Of a DNA stretch of 45,553 nt, positions 20,233-28,000 are shown piece after piece. How positions within the stretch are numbered: the stretch's first letter is position 1; the number at the start of each line of letters is the position of its first letter. Location of the stretch: positions 1-45,553 of the IMG/VR virus record IMGVR_UViG_3300009686_000061, one strand, 5' to 3'. Source of the stretch: a virus. The notes under the pieces are model-generated. The model saw only the letters and a program-made list of their open reading frames with translations. It was not told the origin of the DNA and did not search any database. A program made the translations under genes and the position numbers.

Positions 20233-20435
20233 CCTGCCTTGGTGCACATCTCTACGGAAACCCCGAAACCATCCTCATGCGAAAACAGGAATATCAAGCC
20301 AAGAAGGAGAAATCCTGTACTGGCTGCGTTAACCGGCGCGTGATCCTGTTTGGCGAAGAGAAAGTACAAGCCTGCACGGTGATGCAAGCGGCTCGAATGC
20401 GTAAGTGTGAATTTTATAAGGCAGAAAAAGAATGA
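20229..20435 (+). CDS. Small cysteine-containing phage protein (68 aa)
   Basis: A 68-aa protein with K-S-C-T-G-C-V-N-R-R, a later cysteine (QACTVM) and R-K-C-E-F-Y, spaced as in small conserved phage proteins of unknown function. Overlaps the Q-like gene by four bases. Confidence 0.6.
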   Translation: MTCLGAHLYGNPETILMRKQEYQAKKEKSCTGCVNRRVILFGEEKVQACTVMQAARMRKCEFYKAEKE

Positions 20436-21076
20436 ACCAACCCCAGCCCGACGCCATCACGATAGATGACCGCTACATTTCCGCCACCCATGCGTCAAAC
20501 CTGCGGCTGGAAGCTGATAAGCCGGGGCCGCTTGATGTCGTTATCGCGGTCGGCTGGTGCAAACAAAAATTGTACGGCGCAATGACCCGCTTGTTTTCCG
20601 AGTACGACGGGGTTAGCCATCCGAAGCCCATGAGCGCGGTAATGGTGGGCGGTTTGGCTCAAACGCTGGATAGTTGCAAGAAGGTTATTGGGCTGGAGCG
20701 GGCGCAGATCATGGCTGATTCATGGTACGCGCAAGAGCTTGTCATGATGATGATGCGCCTAAAGTCGCTGCCAGCCATCCGGCATGAGCTTACCTATCAA
20801 GCGGGCCGCATGGGTATCGAGTCACCCCGCGAGGTGGCTGTGGCTGTGATTATGTGGATGCTTGACGACGTATGCGACACCTGCCACGGCGCTATTCGTG
20901 ACGTAGCCAAAAACGAGGCCTACATCCCAAAGCCGATTGTTTGCCCGACATGCCGGGGTAGCGGCAAAAAGAAGATGCCGTATGGCGATTCGGGCCGTGA
21001 TCTGGTGGGGTATATCCAAGAAATTATGGGCGATGCGCGAAATAGCACAAAGAAAAGATTGTCAAGATTCAAATAA
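20432..21076 (+). CDS. Q-like antiterminator candidate with zinc finger
   Basis: A 214-aa protein. Residues 20-145 are helical. Residues about 147-180 carry C-D-T-C-H-G and, 22 residues later, C-P-T-C-R-G-S-G-K, the split zinc finger of lambdoid Q-type antiterminators. It is the last gene of the rightward early operon. A promoter (21059-21087) overlaps its 3' end, and a leader with an intrinsic terminator precedes the terminase genes. This is the classic Q/PR' layout. Function is inferred from finger type and place. Confidence 0.68.
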   Translation: MNQPQPDAITIDDRYISATHASNLRLEADKPGPLDVVIAVGWCKQKLYGAMTRLFSEYDGVSHPKPMSAVMVGGLAQTLDSCKKVIGLERAQIMADSWYAQELVMMMMRLKSLPAIRHELTYQAGRMGIESPREVAVAVIMWMLDDVCDTCHGAIRDVAKNEAYIPKPIVCPTCRGSGKKKMPYGDSGRDLVGYIQEIMGDARNSTKKRLSRFK

Positions 21077-21087
21077 TATGTTATTCT
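21059..21087 (+). promoter_or_regulatory. Predicted late promoter (PR'-like)
   Basis: -35 TTGTCA (21059-21064), 17-bp spacer, -10 TATTCT (21082-21087). It overlaps the end of the Q-like gene and would start transcription near 21094, at the 5' edge of the structured leader. No other promoter of this quality was seen between early and late genes. Confidence 0.6.
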
Positions 21088-21093
21088 CCTTTT

Positions 21094-21694
21094 TAATATC
21101 AACGCTTGATTGATAGGTTATGTTGAATGTCCTTGCAATACCGCCCGTAACTGGTAGCGATGCAAGGGATGATCCATAGATGGTTAGCCGCCTTTGAAAT
21201 AGGGCGCAAACGCATGATGATTGGCAGGGAGTTTTGGAGCAGCTTGGTAATGTGGATACACAAAACCTCTGTTTCCAGACGTTACCGCACTGGCCAGTGA
21301 CAGTCATCAGTCGTTTGGTGAACGAGTCGGCTCACAAGGCTGGTTAAAACAGCATCAGACGAGCAGGGTAAAGCCTGACAAACTACCGGATTGAAAGCGT
21401 CTGGTGCCATCAAATAAGCGGCGGCGCTGAAGGAAACGAACAATCGCAACATATGAAGACGGACGGAGGATTGTTGCAATCCTAGGTGAAGTGATCCCCG
21501 AAGTCGTTTAGCTGGAATCAAGCCCAGCCCGCTTATTTGATGGTGAATGTGCAGGCTGATGCACAAAGAAAGGTAAAACTGCTTTAGGTTGGTATATTTC
21601 TTACCGGAAAAGGACCAGCATTAAAGAATGCCGGATGTTCAGTACCGGCCACCATTAAACACAACCCGCAGGTTTACGCCTAGCGGGTTTTTTT
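21094..21694 (+). ncRNA. Large structured late-leader RNA (about 600 nt), possibly a new RNA class
   Basis: No credible gene lies between the Q-like gene and terminase. The RNA folds along its whole length. CCTTGCA/TGCAAGG pairs at 21131-21137/21161-21167. GAGTTTTG/CAAAACCTC (21229-21236/21261-21269) interleaves with GGTAATG/CGTTACC (21246-21252/21280-21286), a candidate pseudoknot. CATCAGACG/CGTCTGGTG pairs at 21353-21361/21398-21406. A perfect 15-bp stem (21407-21421/21529-21543) abuts it. Inside are AACAATC/GATTGTT and a GCTGG/CCAGC hairpin. Segment 21536-21545 can instead pair with 21650-21659, next to the terminator. Blocks 21418-21438 and 21510-21532 recur in the PL leader. Role inferred: antitermination, switch or structural phage RNA. 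Confidence 0.7.
21663..21694 (+). terminator. Intrinsic terminator ending the late-leader RNA
   Basis: AACCCGC (21663-21669) pairs with GCGGGTT (21683-21689); AGG/CCT extends the stem inside; seven T's end at 21694, followed by ACG. Late genes are expressed only if this is overridden, as at lambda tR'. Confidence 0.88.
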
Positions 21695-21831
21695 ACGCCC
21701 CGACTTCAGCCACACAGACGCGGCGCAATGCCAAACCACTGAAGATCGCGGGCACCAATAAGGAATCCCATAGATGAAGGATGGGATGGCTAATCCAATG
21801 GGGGCACCCTGTATGCATTACAGGGGATGAC

Positions 21832-22362
21832 ATGGCAAGACCATCAAAGCTAACTGATAAGCAGTGGGCAGACGTTGAGCGAAGGCTGCTTGAGGGCGAA
21901 GCCGCCGTGGCCTTGGCGAAAGAATACAAGATTGATCGTGCTGCCATTTCTCGCCGGTTTTCGCAACCAATCGCAACAGTAAAAGTCGTTGCAAATCAAA
22001 TACTTGCCGCAGAATCTGCGCTTCGGTCTTTGCCTGTTTCGCAACAGATTAACGCAATTAACCTTGCAGACCAGTTGCGCTCCATATCTGGACACCTTGC
22101 AGGAGCGGCAAACTTTGGTGCGGCTACGGCGCACCGGCTATCTGGTATCGCTCACGGCAAGGTTGCTGAGATTGATGATGCCGCACCGGTAAGCGATGAG
22201 AGCCTTCTTTCGCTCAAGGGTATAGCTGTCCTCACTCGCATGGCGAATGAAGCCAGCGAGATACCGCTGGGACTACTTAAAGCCAACAAAGAAGCAGTTG
22301 TTGAAATGAACAAGCCCGAAGAAAGAAAACCGCTGACGCTGGGCAACTTCTACGGGAGATAA
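21832..22362 (+). CDS. terS: Terminase small subunit
   Basis: Recognises phage DNA for packaging. The 176-aa protein starts MARPSKLTDKQWADVERRLL, and residues 20-50 (AVALAKEYKIDRAAISRRFS) form the helix-turn-helix typical of terminase small subunits. Helical oligomerisation region follows; a short C-terminal tail (LTLGNFYGR) probably contacts the large subunit. ATG 21832 has AGGGGAT upstream. Upstream (21774-21830) is an 18-codon frame with a good ribosome site that could be a leader peptide. Confidence 0.82.
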   Translation: MARPSKLTDKQWADVERRLLEGEAAVALAKEYKIDRAAISRRFSQPIATVKVVANQILAAESALRSLPVSQQINAINLADQLRSISGHLAGAANFGAATAHRLSGIAHGKVAEIDDAAPVSDESLLSLKGIAVLTRMANEASEIPLGLLKANKEAVVEMNKPEERKPLTLGNFYGR

Positions 22363-22374
22363 ATAGGTCTACGT

Positions 22375-23745
22375 GTGAGCCTTCTAAATCCAAATCTTGA
22401 AGGCTTTTACGAGACAGACGCACGGAATTACATTCTGTACGGTGGCCGAGCATCAAGCAAGACGTATCACACGGCTGGTTTCTGTGTTTACTTGGCAACA
22501 TCACACAAGGTTAAATTCTTGTGTGTTCGCCAGTTTCAGAACCGGATTTCTGATTCCGTAAAGACCGTCATTGAGCAATGTATCGACGCTGCCGGCATTG
22601 CCGACGAGTTCAGAATCACCGACAACGAGATTGAACACTTGGGCACCGGCTCGACGTTCACCTTCTTGGGCATTCAGCGCAACCTAAAGGAAATCAAGGG
22701 CATTGCTGGCGTTGAGGTTCTTTGGATTGAAGAGGCCGAGGACTTATCTGAAGATCAGTGGAAGATATTGGAGCCAACGATTCGGGAGGAAAACTCCCGG
22801 GTTTTCATTGTGTTCAATCCACGATTCTCAAGTGACTTTGTTTATAAGCGGTTTGTAGTCAGTCCGCCGCCTAAAACTATCGTCAGAAAGATCAACTACG
22901 ACGAGAATCCTTTTCTCTCGTCAACCATGTTGGAGATCATCGAAGCGGCCAAGCTTGAAGATTTAGACAACTTCAACCACGTCTATGGTGGCGAACCGCT
23001 GGACGATGACGACAACGTAATCATTAAACGGTCGTGGATTCTGGCATCTATTGACGCGCATAAGACGCTGGACATGGGGCCGAGTGGATCCAAGCGGCTG
23101 GGCTTTGACGTTGCCGACAGTGGCGCGGACAAATGCGCCAATGTTTATGCTCATGGCTCAGTCGCATCGTGGGCCGATATGTGGTCGGGCGCGGAGGATG
23201 AACTGCTGAAAAGCTGCACCCGCGTCTATCACTCGGCCCGCGAACGCAGCGCGTCGATCACGTATGACTCGATTGGCATTGGCGCTACCGCAGGCGCTAA
23301 GTTCTCTGAACTAAATGCCGCGCTGACGGACGCCAATAAGGTCACGTATGCCAAGTTCAATGCAGGCGGCGCAGTGTTCCGGCCCGAGGCGTTCTACACG
23401 AAGCAAACAAAAAACAAGGACATGTTCAGCGGCATCAAGGCTCAGGCATGGTGGCTGCTGGCTGATCGGTTTAAGAACACTTTTAACGCTATCCGAAATG
23501 GTCAGGTGTTCAAGGCCGACGAGTTAATCAGTTTGTCGGGTGACATGCCGTACCTGACTCTGCTGATTGACGAGCTATCGACACCGAAGCGCGACTATGA
23601 CGCTAATGGACGCGTAAAAGTTGAGAGCAAGAAAGACTTGGCCAAGCGCGGTGTGAAAAGTCCTAATTTGGCCGACGCAATCGTTCTCGCTTTCGCCCCC
23701 GGCCAAGCGCCCATGAAAATTAACGAAAACTTGCTGAACCGATGA
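22375..23745 (+). CDS. terL: Terminase large subunit (PBSX type)
   Basis: The packaging motor and nuclease, 456 aa, GTG start at 22375. The ATPase half has a Walker A-like GGRASSKT (residues 23-30) and Walker B V-L-W-I-E-E-A-E-D-L (about 115-124). The FNPRFSSDFVYKRF block follows. The nuclease half has acidic residues at GFDVADSGADKC and later ADAIVLAF. Length is normal. Starts 12 bases after terS and overlaps the portal start. Confidence 0.92.
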   Translation: MSLLNPNLEGFYETDARNYILYGGRASSKTYHTAGFCVYLATSHKVKFLCVRQFQNRISDSVKTVIEQCIDAAGIADEFRITDNEIEHLGTGSTFTFLGIQRNLKEIKGIAGVEVLWIEEAEDLSEDQWKILEPTIREENSRVFIVFNPRFSSDFVYKRFVVSPPPKTIVRKINYDENPFLSSTMLEIIEAAKLEDLDNFNHVYGGEPLDDDDNVIIKRSWILASIDAHKTLDMGPSGSKRLGFDVADSGADKCANVYAHGSVASWADMWSGAEDELLKSCTRVYHSARERSASITYDSIGIGATAGAKFSELNAALTDANKVTYAKFNAGGAVFRPEAFYTKQTKNKDMFSGIKAQAWWLLADRFKNTFNAIRNGQVFKADELISLSGDMPYLTLLIDELSTPKRDYDANGRVKVESKKDLAKRGVKSPNLADAIVLAFAPGQAPMKINENLLNR

Positions 23746-25214
23746 AACGCACAACCAAACGACCAGCCGCCGCACCCGCACCCGCCGAAAAACGTGGCGT
23801 GAGCTATGCTGCTCTGAGTCTGTTTGGAGCTGATAAGCCCGCAACCGTGAGCTACGCAGTGAAGCCGCCCGTACTGATGGCTGGTGTGCTGCCTGCCGGG
23901 GCTGTAGCAATGGACTCTGCATCCGTCTATGAGTACGCCAGCCTGCACTATGCCGGGCAGGGTTTCGCGGGTTATCCGCACCTTGCCACCTTGACGCAGA
24001 TAAGCGAGTACCGTAGCCCGTCCGAGACTACAGCCAATGAAATGACACGCAAGTGGATCAAGATCGCAAGCAAGGGTGACGGCGACCTGTCAAAGAAAAT
24101 CGAGGTCATCGAAGCCGAGTTGAAGCGCCACAAGGTGCGAGAGTTGTTCCGGCTGGCTGCTGAACATGATGGCTTCTTTGGCCGTGCTCAGATTTATGTG
24201 AGCATCAAAGATACGAGTGACGAAGCGCGAACGAACCCGCTTGTCATTGACCCGCGCACGGTGAAGAAGGGTTCTTTGCTTGGCTTCAAAGCTGTAGAGG
24301 CGATCTGGACAACACCCGCTGCTTACAACAGCAATGACCCGCTGGCCCCCGACTTTTACAAGCCTACCGCCTGGTTCATCCTGGGGAAGCAAACCCATGC
24401 AAGCCGGTTGCTGACGCTTGTGAGCCGCCCGGTGCCTGACATGCTCAAGCCCGCCTTTAACTTTGGCGGCATCAGCATGTCGCAACTAATGGAGCCTTAC
24501 GTTAACGCATGGCTTCGCACGCGGCAAAGTGTGTCTGATCTGCTTCACTCGTTTTCTATCACTGGCATCAAGACCAACATGGGTGACACGCTGTCGGGCG
24601 GCACGGGTAGCGATCTGTTCGCCCGGGCGAAGTTGTTCAACCAAATGCGCGATAACCGCAATTTGATGGTTCTCGATAAAGAGACTGAGGATTTATTCCA
24701 AGTCAACGCGCCACTGTCCAGCCTTGACAAGCTCCAAGCGCAAAGCCAAGAGCACATGGCCGCGCCTAGCCACATGCCGCTGGTAAAGCTGCTGGGCATC
24801 ACGCCTACTGGCTTAGGCGCATCGACCGATGGCGAAATGGACTGCTGGTATGACTTCGTAGCATCCATGCAAGCAAATCTTTTCACCGAGCCGCTCAAGA
24901 CTGTCATTGATTTGATTCAGCTTGACCAGTTCGGTGAAATTGATGATGCCATCACCTTTGAGTTTGAGCCGCTCAAGCAAATGAACGGCACCGAGCTTGC
25001 AGCCATTCGCAAATCGGACTGTGACGCGGACATTGCCTACATCACGGCTGGCGTCGTCAGCACCGAGGAATCACGGACCCGGCTGGCAAACGACCCGGCA
25101 AGCGGTTACATGTCGCTGGTGGCCGAAGAATTACCAGAGCAGACAGACCCGGACACACCGCAAGGCCCGCTAGATGAAACTAACAGCCCCAACAGCAAAG
25201 CCGATCCAGCTTGA
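23742..25214 (+). CDS. Portal protein (DUF1073 type)
   Basis: A 490-aa protein with the DUF1073 portal pattern: A-N-E-M-T-R-K-W-I, H-D-G-F-F-G-R-A-Q-I-Y-V, then L-S-S-L-D-K-L-Q-A-Q-S-Q-E-H-M-A-A and a Q-Q-like tunnel helix (about residues 330-370). Forms the dodecameric ring for DNA entry and tail joining. The N-terminus is alanine/proline-rich; the C-terminus is acidic. It overlaps the Mu F-like gene by 41 bases. Confidence 0.85.
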   Translation: MKRTTKRPAAAPAPAEKRGVSYAALSLFGADKPATVSYAVKPPVLMAGVLPAGAVAMDSASVYEYASLHYAGQGFAGYPHLATLTQISEYRSPSETTANEMTRKWIKIASKGDGDLSKKIEVIEAELKRHKVRELFRLAAEHDGFFGRAQIYVSIKDTSDEARTNPLVIDPRTVKKGSLLGFKAVEAIWTTPAAYNSNDPLAPDFYKPTAWFILGKQTHASRLLTLVSRPVPDMLKPAFNFGGISMSQLMEPYVNAWLRTRQSVSDLLHSFSITGIKTNMGDTLSGGTGSDLFARAKLFNQMRDNRNLMVLDKETEDLFQVNAPLSSLDKLQAQSQEHMAAPSHMPLVKLLGITPTGLGASTDGEMDCWYDFVASMQANLFTEPLKTVIDLIQLDQFGEIDDAITFEFEPLKQMNGTELAAIRKSDCDADIAYITAGVVSTEESRTRLANDPASGYMSLVAEELPEQTDPDTPQGPLDETNSPNSKADPA

Positions 25215-25992
25215 CGCCATTCGGCCAAACTTGGGTGTGGAGCTTGCCTACAAAAAGAAGCTGCAAGCCCTGATCGACGAAATGAATCGATCAATCGTCT
25301 ATTGGGTGCGGGCAGCATGGCGCAAGTCTCCGCCCGTCGCAAGCATGGCGCAAGACCGTAAGCGCGGCCCGTTGAGCGATCTATCTGACACGATGGTGCG
25401 CCTTGGTAGGCATTGGCAGCGTCGCTTTGATGCACTCGCGCCCGAACTGGCCGAGGTGTTCATGTACGGCGCGACCAAGCACACCGACGCGGCCATGATG
25501 TCTTCGCTCAAGCGCGCAGGGTTCGCCGTGCAGTTCAAGCCGACACGGGCCAGCATGGAAGGGTTCGAGGCTATCTTGGCGGAAAACGTGGGGCTGATAA
25601 AAACCATTTCGTCGCAGCACTTTCAGACGATCGAGGGTGATGTGTGGCGCGCCGTGGCCGGTGGCTATGACGTCAAAGAGTTGACCGACACGCTACAGCG
25701 GAGATACGGCGTCACGCGCACGCGGGCGGCATTCATTGCGTCAGATCAGACGAATAAGGCCAAGGCGACGATTGAACAGGTGAGGCGGCTTGAGTTGGGC
25801 ATCACGCAGGCGGTGTGGGTGCATAGCGGCGCGGGTCGTGAGCCACGGGAAAGTCACGTTACGGCCGGGCGCGACAAGCTGCTATTCGATCTGGCGAAGG
25901 GGGCCTATATTGACGGCAAGTGGATATTGCCGGGCACCGAAATCAATTGCAGGTGCATATCAAGGGCAGTCGTCCCGGGATTTGAGGATTGA
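25174..25992 (+). CDS. Mu gpF-like minor head protein
   Basis: A 272-aa head morphogenesis protein. The C-terminal domain (residues about 175-265) has the F-like signature: R-R-Y-G-V-T-R-T-R-A-x-F-I-A-S-D-Q-T-N-K, then V-W-V-H-S-G-A-G-R-E-P-R-E-S-H, and P-G-T-E-I-N-C-R-C. It is probably carried in the prohead with the portal. The long overlap with portal is real: the frame before codon 1 is closed. Confidence 0.85.
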   Translation: MKLTAPTAKPIQLDAIRPNLGVELAYKKKLQALIDEMNRSIVYWVRAAWRKSPPVASMAQDRKRGPLSDLSDTMVRLGRHWQRRFDALAPELAEVFMYGATKHTDAAMMSSLKRAGFAVQFKPTRASMEGFEAILAENVGLIKTISSQHFQTIEGDVWRAVAGGYDVKELTDTLQRRYGVTRTRAAFIASDQTNKAKATIEQVRRLELGITQAVWVHSGAGREPRESHVTAGRDKLLFDLAKGAYIDGKWILPGTEINCRCISRAVVPGFED

Positions 25993-26007
25993 CCCGGCAC
26001 AACAAAT

Positions 26008-26036
26008 TCACCAAGTCGCTTAGGCGGATTTTTTTA
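26008..26036 (+). terminator. Weak terminator-like sequence after the F-like gene
   Basis: A short CGC-TTAG-GCG hairpin followed by seven T's and ACGTC. The stem is too short to be a strong terminator, but the T7-ACG-TC tail matches other late-region terminators. Confidence 0.4.
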
Positions 26037-26053
26037 CGTCTGGACACAATGAA

Positions 26054-26326
26054 ATGAGACGACTAGTTAATGCACTAGCCGACTGGGCGGATCGGATCAA
26101 ACATCGCCGCCGTTGGCCTGTCAGCCTTCAAATTGAAATGATGCGCATCCAAATGCAAGAGGATGCCCGATGGATGGCAAGCGACCCGAAAGCATCGGCC
26201 CTTTGTAGCCGCTACCTTGACATGCTTTCTGATGATTGGATGTGCAGACCTGTCGCCAATGTCGCGCAGTTTCGAGACTCTATCGGCTGCAACCCACACA
26301 AAAAGAATACATCGAATGAAACATGA
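26054..26326 (+). CDS. Hypothetical protein between head genes (90 aa)
   Basis: A 90-aa helical, basic protein (MRRLVNALADWADRIKHRRR) that overlaps the next start by 11 bases. The ribosome site is weak. No family recognised. Confidence 0.5.
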   Translation: MRRLVNALADWADRIKHRRRWPVSLQIEMMRIQMQEDARWMASDPKASALCSRYLDMLSDDWMCRPVANVAQFRDSIGCNPHKKNTSNET

Positions 26327-27503
26327 CCGCCTAGCGTTTGACCGCGCCACCGTCCGCACGATTGATTCCGATGGCCGGATGCGCGTAGAGGTGACGAACA
26401 TCAGCAAGGCCAACGTCTGCCCTTACCTTGGCAGCGAGATACCGGACGCCGAAGCACTCGGCCTTGACGCCGCCACGATTTACATGATCCTGCGCGATCC
26501 GGTGGAGTTGGCCAAGGCCGCTGATTCGTTCAACAACCTGCCATTGCTATCGAGCCACGTCCCTGTCAGCGCCGATGACCACCGGCCTGATCTGGTGGTG
26601 GGAGCCACTGGAACCGATGCCGTATTCAACCCGCCGTACCTGCAAAACAGTCTGATCATTTGGTCTGCTGCTGCTATCGCGGGCGTCACCAGCGGCCAAC
26701 AAAAAGAGTTATCCAGCGCGTACCGTTACCGCGCTGTCAAAGAGTCGGGCACATACGAGGGCGAGAAATACGACCTGCGCATGGTCGATATCGTCGGGAA
26801 CCATCTGGCCTTGGTGGAAGTGGGCCGGGCCGGGCCTGACGTTGTAGTTAGTGACGAAAACCCCTTCAAAGGAATTGAAATGACGAAAAAACAGCGCTTG
26901 ATTGCCGCTACTGCCGGGGCGCGAGTCGCGCTGTCGGGACTGATGGAAAAAGATGCCGACATGTCCCTGCTTGATAAAACGCTGGCAAAGCTGGCCCAAG
27001 ACGCCGCTGAACCCGACGGCGACGAGCCCAAGCCCGAACCAAAGAAGCCGGTGGCCGAAGACGAAAGCGACGACGAGCTCTACGAAGACGACCCGGACAA
27101 CGCTGGCAAACGCCGCAAGAAAGTGGTGGCCGCTGCCGACGCCGAAGAGGACGACAAAGCCGAAAAGACAGCCATCACCAAGGCCGCAATGGACGCTGCA
27201 ATCAATGCCGCCGTGACCGCCGCTACCAAGTCCACCATGGACCGCATGGAATCGCTGCACGTCGCCCGCGAAGAAGTCGCGCCGTTGGTGGGTAAGGTTG
27301 CACTCGATAGCGCCGAAGCCGTTTACAAGTTCGCGCTCGATCATGCCAAGGTCGATGTGGCCGGTGTTCACCCGTCCGCTTACCGTGCGCTGGTCAAGAT
27401 GATTGGCGCGCCTAAAGCTGTATCTCCGGTCTATGCGCAAGACGCCGCCGCTACCGTCAAGGTGGTTGAGCAATTCCCCAATCTGGCCCGTTTCGGCCAC
27501 TAA
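26316..27503 (+). CDS. DUF2213 prohead protease-scaffold fusion
   Basis: A 395-aa protein starting MKHDRLAFDRATVRTIDSDG. The first 180 residues carry DUF2213 features (SKANVCPYLGSEIP, V-P-V-S-A-D-D-H-R-P, S-S-A-Y-R-Y-R), considered a capsid maturation protease. The rest is highly charged, with an acidic D/E/P linker (about 225-280) and alanine-rich helices, as in scaffolds. An internal start with a good ribosome site at 26880 would make the scaffold alone. ATG 26316 is preferred over upstream starts because the earlier residues are in the frame of the previous gene's overlap. Confidence 0.78.
   Translation: MKHDRLAFDRATVRTIDSDGRMRVEVTNISKANVCPYLGSEIPDAEALGLDAATIYMILRDPVELAKAADSFNNLPLLSSHVPVSADDHRPDLVVGATGTDAVFNPPYLQNSLIIWSAAAIAGVTSGQQKELSSAYRYRAVKESGTYEGEKYDLRMVDIVGNHLALVEVGRAGPDVVVSDENPFKGIEMTKKQRLIAATAGARVALSGLMEKDADMSLLDKTLAKLAQDAAEPDGDEPKPEPKKPVAEDESDDELYEDDPDNAGKRRKKVVAAADAEEDDKAEKTAITKAAMDAAINAAVTAATKSTMDRMESLHVAREEVAPLVGKVALDSAEAVYKFALDHAKVDVAGVHPSAYRALVKMIGAPKAVSPVYAQDAAATVKVVEQFPNLARFGH
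26880..27503 (+). CDS. Nested scaffold protein (internal start)
   Basis: In-frame ATG 26880 (MTKKQRLIAATAGARVALSG) is preceded by AAAGGA at ideal spacing and lies just after the protease domain. It would give a 207-aa acidic/helical scaffold, the arrangement of lambda C/Nu3. Supported by the ribosome site and domain boundary, not by expression data. Confidence 0.5.
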   Translation: MTKKQRLIAATAGARVALSGLMEKDADMSLLDKTLAKLAQDAAEPDGDEPKPEPKKPVAEDESDDELYEDDPDNAGKRRKKVVAAADAEEDDKAEKTAITKAAMDAAINAAVTAATKSTMDRMESLHVAREEVAPLVGKVALDSAEAVYKFALDHAKVDVAGVHPSAYRALVKMIGAPKAVSPVYAQDAAATVKVVEQFPNLARFGH

Positions 27504-27518
27504 AAAGGAGCTACTTCA

Positions 27519-27995
27519 ATGAGCTTTCAAAATCGAGTCAATATTCAGCCCGCGCCTGCCGTGGCCGGTGATTTCGCCTCCGCCAATCCCCGCGCTACGG
27601 TGCTGTCTGGTGCTGGGTCTTTGGTCACCGGTGTCGGTGGCGCTATCGTGGCTTTGTTCGCGTGGGCCGTTGCCGGTGTCGTTACCAACGCTGGCAGTGG
27701 TGCTCCAACTGGCTTCATTGCCCGCGCACAACAAGCCCTGATCACCGCGTTCCTCGGTGAGTCGGGCAACACCATCCCTGATGGCCTTGGGATCACGCTG
27801 TACTCGCAAGGTGATTTCTGGGTGCAAACCCTGACTGTTGCGACCATTGGACAAAAGGTGTTTGCCTCCAATACGACCGGCGTCGTCAACACCGGTACAG
27901 CGGGCGCGACCATCGCCGGATTTACAGAGACGAAATGGTCGGTTGGTAGCGCGGGCGCGGCCAACGAACTTATCAAAATCACCACTTGGGGCTAA
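27519..27995 (+). CDS. Capsid cement/decoration protein (gp24-like)
   Basis: A 158-aa glycine/alanine/threonine-rich beta protein (MSFQNRVNIQPAPAVAGDFA) with an N-terminal P-x-P-A-V-A-G-D-F-A motif and G-F-I-A-R-A-Q-Q-A-L. Matches structural cement proteins coded immediately before DUF2184 capsid genes. AGGAG precedes the ATG. Confidence 0.72.
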   Translation: MSFQNRVNIQPAPAVAGDFASANPRATVLSGAGSLVTGVGGAIVALFAWAVAGVVTNAGSGAPTGFIARAQQALITAFLGESGNTIPDGLGITLYSQGDFWVQTLTVATIGQKVFASNTTGVVNTGTAGATIAGFTETKWSVGSAGAANELIKITTWG

Positions 27996-28000
27996 GCCAA

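Noticed and set aside
21282-21566. Minus-strand 94-codon frame in the late leader
   Set aside because: No ribosome site, antisense to late transcription, and it covers the strongest RNA stem and both shared blocks; more likely a chance frame in structured DNA.
21774-21830. 18-codon frame with a good ribosome site before the terminase small subunit
   Set aside because: Too short to call as a gene; may be a leader peptide, noted in the terS entry only.
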